From assembly GCA_022615575.1 (NCBI GenBank), contig JAKEGM010000123.1:1-32835 (forward strand): a DNA stretch of 32,835 nt, given 5' to 3'. Below the pieces are notes generated by a model. That model was not told where the DNA came from. It made no database searches and saw only the letters and a program-made list of their open reading frames with translations. The position numbers and the translations under genes are program-made. Origin of the DNA: Planctomycetales bacterium (GTDB taxonomy: Bacteria; Planctomycetota; Phycisphaerae; Sedimentisphaerales; Anaerohalosphaeraceae). Position 1 is the stretch's first letter; every line of letters begins with the position of its first letter. Shown here one piece after another: positions 27,933 through 32,835 of the stretch.

Positions 27933-29255
27933 CTACCGCAGGTTTAAGGCGTCCAGGATCACATCTTCCAGCTTGAGCGAATCGCTGCGATCCTTGTATT
28001 CATAGCGAACCCGAAGCGTCGGCTTTTTGATTGTCATCAGACGCGGCAGGTCAAACGGCGTTCCGAACACCACATAATCGCAATCGGCACGGTTGATGGT
28101 TTCCTGCAGTTCCTTAACCTGTTTTTCGCCATAGCCCATGGCCGGCAGCACATTGGTTATGTGCGGATATTTTTCGTACGTCGCCTTAATGCTGTTCACC
28201 GCAAAGGGTCTGGGGTCAACGATCTCGGCGGCGCCGCAACGCTGGGCGGCGATAACGCCGGCGCCGAAGGTCATTCCGCCGTGTGTCAGGGTCGGGCCGT
28301 CTTCGACCACCAGCACCTTGCGGCCCTTGATTTTTTCCGGTTCATCGACGATGATTTCGGATTCGGCCATGATAATTTTGGCGCTGGGGTTGTACTGCTG
28401 GATATTCTTCCTGACATGCTCGGCCTGTTCGGGCTTGCAGGTGTCGGTCTTGTTGATAATCGCCACATCCGCCAGCAGCATGTTGGTGGTGCTGGGATAG
28501 TAATTCAGTTCGTGGTTGGCACGGTGGGGGTCAAACAGGACGATATTGACATCCGCCTTGAAGAAGGGCGTATCATTGTTGCCGCCGTCCCAGATCACCA
28601 CGTCGGCTTCCTGCTCGGCGCTTCGCAGGATTTTTTCATAATCCACCACGGCGTAAACGATGACGCCCATGTCCACCAGCGATTCGTACTCTTCGCGTTC
28701 TTCGATGGTGCATTCATGGATGTCAAAATCCTTATAGGTCGCAAATCGCTGCACTGCCTGCTTTTTCAGGTCGCCGTAGGGCATGGGGTGACGAACCGCC
28801 ACCACCTTTTTGCCCAGCGCCCCCAGGATGCGGCAGACCTTGCGGGTGGTCTGGGATTTGCCGCAGCCGGTTCTGATTGCACAAATGGAAATCACCGGCT
28901 TGTTGGATTTGATCATGGTCCGCTGGGCATCCAGCAGCATAAAGTTGGCGCCGTTGGCATTGGCGATGGCTGAAATGTGGACGACCTTGCTGTTGGGGAC
29001 ATCGCTGTAGGCGAACGTAACGACATCGACGTTCATTTCGCGAATCAGACGTGCCAGTTCGCTTTCGTCGTAAATGTCAATTCCTTTCGGATAGCGAGGC
29101 CCGGCCAACTCCACCGGATACTTGCGCCCGTGAATATTCGGGATTTGAGCGGCTGTAAAAGCAACGACTTCATAATCCGCGTTGTCTCTGAAAAACACGT
29201 TGAAATTGTGAAAATCTCTGCCGGCCGCACCGACAATAATCACTTTTTCCGACAT
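27933..29255 (-). CDS. Cyclic 2,3-diphosphoglycerate synthetase-like P-loop protein (COG2403-type predicted GTPase)
   Basis: KVIIVGAAGRDFHNFNVFFRDNADYEVVAFTAAQIPNIHGRKYPVELAGPRYPKGIDIY; P-loop CAIRTGCGKSQTTRKV; VIWDGGNNDTPFFKADVNIVLFDPHRANHE. Start at MSEKVIIVG (29255) supported by AAAGGA upstream. Confidence 0.75.
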   Translation of the reverse strand: MSEKVIIVGAAGRDFHNFNVFFRDNADYEVVAFTAAQIPNIHGRKYPVELAGPRYPKGIDIYDESELARLIREMNVDVVTFAYSDVPNSKVVHISAIANANGANFMLLDAQRTMIKSNKPVISICAIRTGCGKSQTTRKVCRILGALGKKVVAVRHPMPYGDLKKQAVQRFATYKDFDIHECTIEEREEYESLVDMGVIVYAVVDYEKILRSAEQEADVVIWDGGNNDTPFFKADVNIVLFDPHRANHELNYYPSTTNMLLADVAIINKTDTCKPEQAEHVRKNIQQYNPSAKIIMAESEIIVDEPEKIKGRKVLVVEDGPTLTHGGMTFGAGVIAAQRCGAAEIVDPRPFAVNSIKATYEKYPHITNVLPAMGYGEKQVKELQETINRADCDYVVFGTPFDLPRLMTIKKPTLRVRYEYKDRSDSLKLEDVILDALNLR

Positions 29256-29327
29256 CTTTTTTCCTTTCATCTTGCTTTCCGTTCAATGGCTGAACTGCTT
29301 GCCGAAAATTCGGTTATTCCATTCGAT

Positions 29328-30284
29328 TTATGACGCTGTTATCGTTGTTCCGGTTTTTCCCTGCAAGGCCTTCAGGGCGCACTTAAAGGAGGTGATGATC
29401 GCTTTTTCTCCGCCTTCTTCGACGAAGCGAATGGCGGCGGCGATTTTAGGCCCCATGCTTCCCGCGGGGAAATGACCCTCGGCCTGATACTGTTTGGCCT
29501 GCTCAACGGTGATGGTGTCCAGAACCGTTTCATCGGGTTTTCCAAAATTCAGGGAGACCTTTTCGACCGCCGTTAAAATCAGCAGAATATCGGCATTGAC
29601 AATCCGTGCCAGCATCGCGGCGGTATGGTCTTTGTCCACAACGCCTTCAATGCCGTACAGGGTCCCGTCTTTGCGCTGGATGACCGGAATTCCGCCGCCG
29701 CCGCAGGCGATAATAATCCATCCTTCGGCGAAAAGGGTTCGAATCGCCGGACCTTCGATGATGTCGACCGGCGCCGGCGACGGAACCAGCCGGCGGTAGC
29801 CGTCTTTTTGCTCGACCATCTTCCAGCCCTTTTCTTTTTCCATCGCCTCGGCCTGCTGTCGCGTGTAGTAGGGGCCGATGGGTTTAGTCGGATTTGAAAA
29901 AGCCGGGTCGTCGGCATCCACCAGGGTCTGGGTCAGAATGGTGATGACCGGGAAGTTCATCGAGTAGCAGCGTTTCTGCTGCTTGAGATAATTGACCGTG
30001 TACCGCTGAATCATATACCCGATCATGCCCCGGCTTTCGGCGCCGCAGACATCCATCGGCATCGGCGAAAACAGGTCTTTGGAGTATTCGTCCTTGAGCA
30101 TGATCTCGCCGATCTGCGGACCGTTGCCGTGGGTGATCAGGATGCTGTACCGCCCCTGAATGATGTCCACCAGCCGTTTGCAGGTTTCTTTGGCGTTTCG
30201 AAACTGCGATTCGATGTCGCCCTTATCACCGCTTTGCTGCAGCGCGTTGCCGCCAAAAGCCACGACTACTTTTTTGGGTATCAT
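29328..30284 (-). CDS. arcC: Carbamate kinase
   Basis: KKVVVAFGGNALQQSGDKG; ILITHGNGPQIGEIML; IIACGGGGIPVI; GVVDKDHTAAMLA; GSMGPKIAAAIRFVEEGGEKAIIT. Confidence 0.96.
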   Translation of the reverse strand: MIPKKVVVAFGGNALQQSGDKGDIESQFRNAKETCKRLVDIIQGRYSILITHGNGPQIGEIMLKDEYSKDLFSPMPMDVCGAESRGMIGYMIQRYTVNYLKQQKRCYSMNFPVITILTQTLVDADDPAFSNPTKPIGPYYTRQQAEAMEKEKGWKMVEQKDGYRRLVPSPAPVDIIEGPAIRTLFAEGWIIIACGGGGIPVIQRKDGTLYGIEGVVDKDHTAAMLARIVNADILLILTAVEKVSLNFGKPDETVLDTITVEQAKQYQAEGHFPAGSMGPKIAAAIRFVEEGGEKAIITSFKCALKALQGKTGTTITAS

Positions 30285-30296
30285 GTCCGTTTCTGC

Positions 30297-31274
30297 TTAT
30301 TTCCCCAAAGTAGCCACCATGACCGCCCGGATGGTGTGCAGCCGGTTTTCGGCCTGATCAAACACCCGCGAAAAACCGCTCTCAAAGGCCTCGTCGCTGG
30401 TTTCACATATATCCGGGAACTCTTTTCCGAGCTGCGTTTCATGCGTGTGATTGCAGGGCAGGCAATGCAGGTAGATCAGGCCCGGGTTGCTGGCTTTTTG
30501 AAACAGCGCCATGTTAACCTGATAGGGCTTGAGCAGCCGGATCCGTTCGGCAATCACGCTTTCCTCGCCCATGGACGCCCAGACATCGTTGTAAATCACA
30601 TCGGCGCCCCTGACGGCGCTGATGTCATCAGTCACGGTGATTGAGCCGCCCCGGCTGCCGATGCAGGCGTTGGCCCGTTTTAAAAAGGCCGGGCTGGGAT
30701 AAAGGGACGGATGGGTAATAACCGTAATGTTTGTGCCCATCTTGGCCGAGGCGATCATCAGCGAACTGGCGACATTGTTCCGCCCGTCGCCGCAATACAC
30801 CAGCTTGATTCCCTTAAGCTGTTTTTTTTCTTCACGGATGGTCAGAAAATCCGCCAGCGCCTGCGTCGGATGATAGGCGTCCGTCAGTGCGTTCCAAACC
30901 GGAACCCCCGCATACTCCGCCAGCTGCTCGACGGTGCGGTGGCTGAATCCGCGAAACGCGATGCCGTCAAACATGCGCCCCAGCACCCGGGCGGTGTCCT
31001 TGACGGTTTCGTCCCGTCCCAGATGAATATCGTTTTTGCCCAGATACACACATTGTGCCCCCTCGTCCGCACAGGCAACTGAAAACGCACAGCGGGTACG
31101 GGTGGACGGTTTTTCGAACAAGATCGCAATGTTCTTGTTGGCCAGGGTCCTGTGAGGGACGCCATTTTTCTTGTCTTCTTTGAGTTTAGCCGAAAGATCC
31201 AGAAGCGCGTCAATCTCTTCGGCGCTGTAGTCCAGAAGCGTCAGTAAATGCCGGCCTTTGAATGCTGCAGTCAT
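30297..31274 (-). CDS. argF: Ornithine carbamoyltransferase
   Basis: STRTR carbamoyl-phosphate site, HPTQALADFLTI, DVWASMGEE (SMG loop), HCLPC. Anabolic versus catabolic role not resolvable from sequence. Confidence 0.93.
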   Translation of the reverse strand: MTAAFKGRHLLTLLDYSAEEIDALLDLSAKLKEDKKNGVPHRTLANKNIAILFEKPSTRTRCAFSVACADEGAQCVYLGKNDIHLGRDETVKDTARVLGRMFDGIAFRGFSHRTVEQLAEYAGVPVWNALTDAYHPTQALADFLTIREEKKQLKGIKLVYCGDGRNNVASSLMIASAKMGTNITVITHPSLYPSPAFLKRANACIGSRGGSITVTDDISAVRGADVIYNDVWASMGEESVIAERIRLLKPYQVNMALFQKASNPGLIYLHCLPCNHTHETQLGKEFPDICETSDEAFESGFSRVFDQAENRLHTIRAVMVATLGK

Positions 31275-31298
31275 CCTAATTCCCTGTCTTAAAATAAG

Positions 31299-32529
31299 TT
31301 AGTCAAGTTCCCTGAAAACGGTTCTGAACTTTTCCAAAGCCCAGTCAACATCGTCCCGCTGAATAATCAGCGGCGGAGCCATCCGGATGACGGTTTCGTG
31401 CGTTTCCTTGCAAAGCAGTCCTTTTTCCATCAGCCCTTCACAGAACCGCCGTGCGCCGCCGGCCTCTTTGACCAGTTCGATTCCAATCAGCAGGCCTTTG
31501 CCGCGGACTTCCCGGATATGTCTGCTTTTAATCTCTTTCAGCTTGGAAATCAAGTATTCACCCTGCACGGCGGCATTTTCAATCAGAACGCTCTTCGGTC
31601 AGGACTTTCAGGGCCGCACGGGCCACCGCACAAGCCAGCGGGTTGCCGCCGAAGGTGCTTCCGTGGTCGCCCGGCATAAAGACGCCCAAAACTTCTTTGT
31701 TGGACAATACCGCTGAAACGGGGTAGAACCCCCCGGACAGCGCCTTGCCAATCAGGGTCAGATCCGATTCGATGCCTTCGTGTTCTTCGGCCAGCAATTT
31801 ACCGGTTCGGCCTAAGCCCGTCTGGATTTCATCCAGAATCAGCATGACATTGTTGCGCGTGCAGATGTCCCGCACCTGTTTGAGATAGCCGGCCGGCGGT
31901 ATCTTGATTCCGGCCTCGCCCTGAATCGGTTCCACCAGAAAAGCGGCGGTGTTGGGAGTAATGGCCTTTTCAAGTGCCTTGGCATCGCCAAAGGGGATCG
32001 TTTTGAAACCCGGCGCGAAGGGGCCAAAGCCGTCCTTGTACTGTGCTTCGGTGCTGAACCCGACAATCGCCAGGGTCCGGCCATGGAAGTTATCGGCGCA
32101 GGTGATAATTTCCGCCTGATCGGCGGGAATCCCCTTGACCTTATAGCCCCACTTGCGGACGGCCTTGATGGCCGTTTCTACGGCTTCAGCGCCGCTGTTC
32201 ATCGGCAGGACCGAATGCGAGTGGGTTAACTCGCAGAGTTCTTTATAAAAATAGCCAAGCTGATCATTTCGGAAGGCCCGCGAGGTCAGCGTGAGTTTTT
32301 CGCACTGGTCAACCATTGCCTGCCTGATTTTGGGGTGGCAGTGTCCCTGGTTGATGGCGGAATAGGACGACAGGCAATCCATGTATTTTTTGCCTTCAAT
32401 GTCCCATACCCAGATGCCTTTGCCTCGCGACAAGACCACATTCAGGGGTTTGTAATTGTGTGCACCATAGGTCTCTTCCATGTTAATAATTTCATTGACT
32501 CCAGCGGCGGGGGGTGTTTTGAATTCCAT
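31299..32529 (-). pseudogene. rocD: Ornithine--oxo-acid transaminase, split by a single frameshift (or sequencing error)
   Basis: ORF 31579-32529 ([68 protein letters not shown]..., PLP-Lys [16 protein letters not shown]) continues after a +1 shift near 31587 into the frame of ORF 31299-31568 (...[38 protein letters not shown]). Confidence 0.88.
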
Positions 32530-32563
32530 CGTTCGCTTGACCCTCGGTTTAACATTAGGTTAT

Positions 32564-32623
32564 AAAATTGTTAATAAAACACTTTTATTGCTGACAATTT
32601 TATAGTATAATAGCAATATTGTC
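32564..32623. promoter_or_regulatory. Divergent intergenic control region with repeated ATTGT/ACAAT half-sites and a TATAAT box
   Basis: AAAATTGT (32564-32571), ACAATTTT (32594-32601), ATTGTC (32618-32623); TATAAT at 32606-32611. Confidence 0.45.
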
Positions 32624-32689
32624 CATAAAAATATTTGATTTCTACGCGATTTTACGAAAAAAAGTTGCTGCAGCGGAAAGGGGTTTTCT

Positions 32690-32835
32690 GTGACCGTTGA
32701 TACGACCGACAAGCAAATTCTGCAAATCCTCCAGACGGGGGCCCGCACGACCAATTCGGAAATTGCCCGCAAATTGCATCTGACCCCGTCAGCCGTTCTG
32801 GAGCGGATCAAAAAGCTCAAAAAGAAAAAGCTGAT
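32690..32835 (+). CDS. Lrp/AsnC family transcriptional regulator (N-terminal HTH, truncated by right edge)
   Basis: Manual translation from GTG at 32690: MTVDTTDKQILQILQTGARTTNSEIARKLHLTPSAVLERIKKLKKKKL; GGAAAGGGG upstream. Not in the ORF track because there is no stop inside the window. Confidence 0.88.
   Translation, partial: MTVDTTDKQILQILQTGARTTNSEIARKLHLTPSAVLERIKKLKKKKL

Noticed and set aside
31580-31595. Programmed ribosomal frameshift in rocD
   Set aside because: The site CGT-T-CTG is not a recognised slippery sequence and no stimulatory structure was obvious; error or mutation is more likely.
1-32835. CRISPR array, prophage, transposon, rRNA or tRNA
   Set aside because: No regularly spaced direct repeats, phage or transposase genes, or rRNA/tRNA-like segments recognised while scanning the intergenic gaps; a tRNAscan-SE/Infernal run would be needed to exclude small RNAs formally.

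Overview
The window looks like an ordinary, mostly chromosomal housekeeping stretch from a bacterium. The domain mix (FlgI-like lipoprotein, giant Zn-ribbon signal peptidases, standalone HNH) loosely suggests the Planctomycetota or a relative, but that is only an inference. Minus strand, approx. 1-12.6 kb: two M16 peptidase-family proteins (the first runs off the left edge and is absent from the ORF track), SMC, a FlgI-like/HEAT-repeat lipoprotein, a secreted ClpP/SppA-class protease, an ApgM-type phosphomutase overlapping homoserine dehydrogenase (a probable non-orthologous homoserine kinase), and a CsgG/LpoB-like glycine-zipper lipoprotein. Plus strand, 12.8-16.6 kb: MltA, a beta-CASP metallo-hydrolase and two tandem YbjQ proteins. 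Minus strand, 16.6-18.0 kb: HNH nuclease, cold-shock protein, HU/IHF-like protein. Plus strand, 18.3-27.8 kb: two tandem, very large signal peptidase I paralogs with Zn-ribbon insertions, gyrA with non-canonical QRDR residues, holA, and an NfnAB-type pair. Minus strand, 27.9-32.5 kb: an ornithine/carbamoyl-phosphate module (rocD with an internal frameshift, OTC, carbamate kinase, and a cyclic-2,3-DPG-synthetase-like P-loop protein), divergent from an Lrp/AsnC regulator truncated at the right edge. I saw no rRNA, tRNA, CRISPR array, IS element or prophage. The best candidates for follow-up are the FlgI fold interrupted by HEAT repeats, the paired Zn-ribbon signal peptidases, the cDPGS-like/ArcC/OTC/RocD/Lrp module, and the ApgM-type enzyme coupled to hom.
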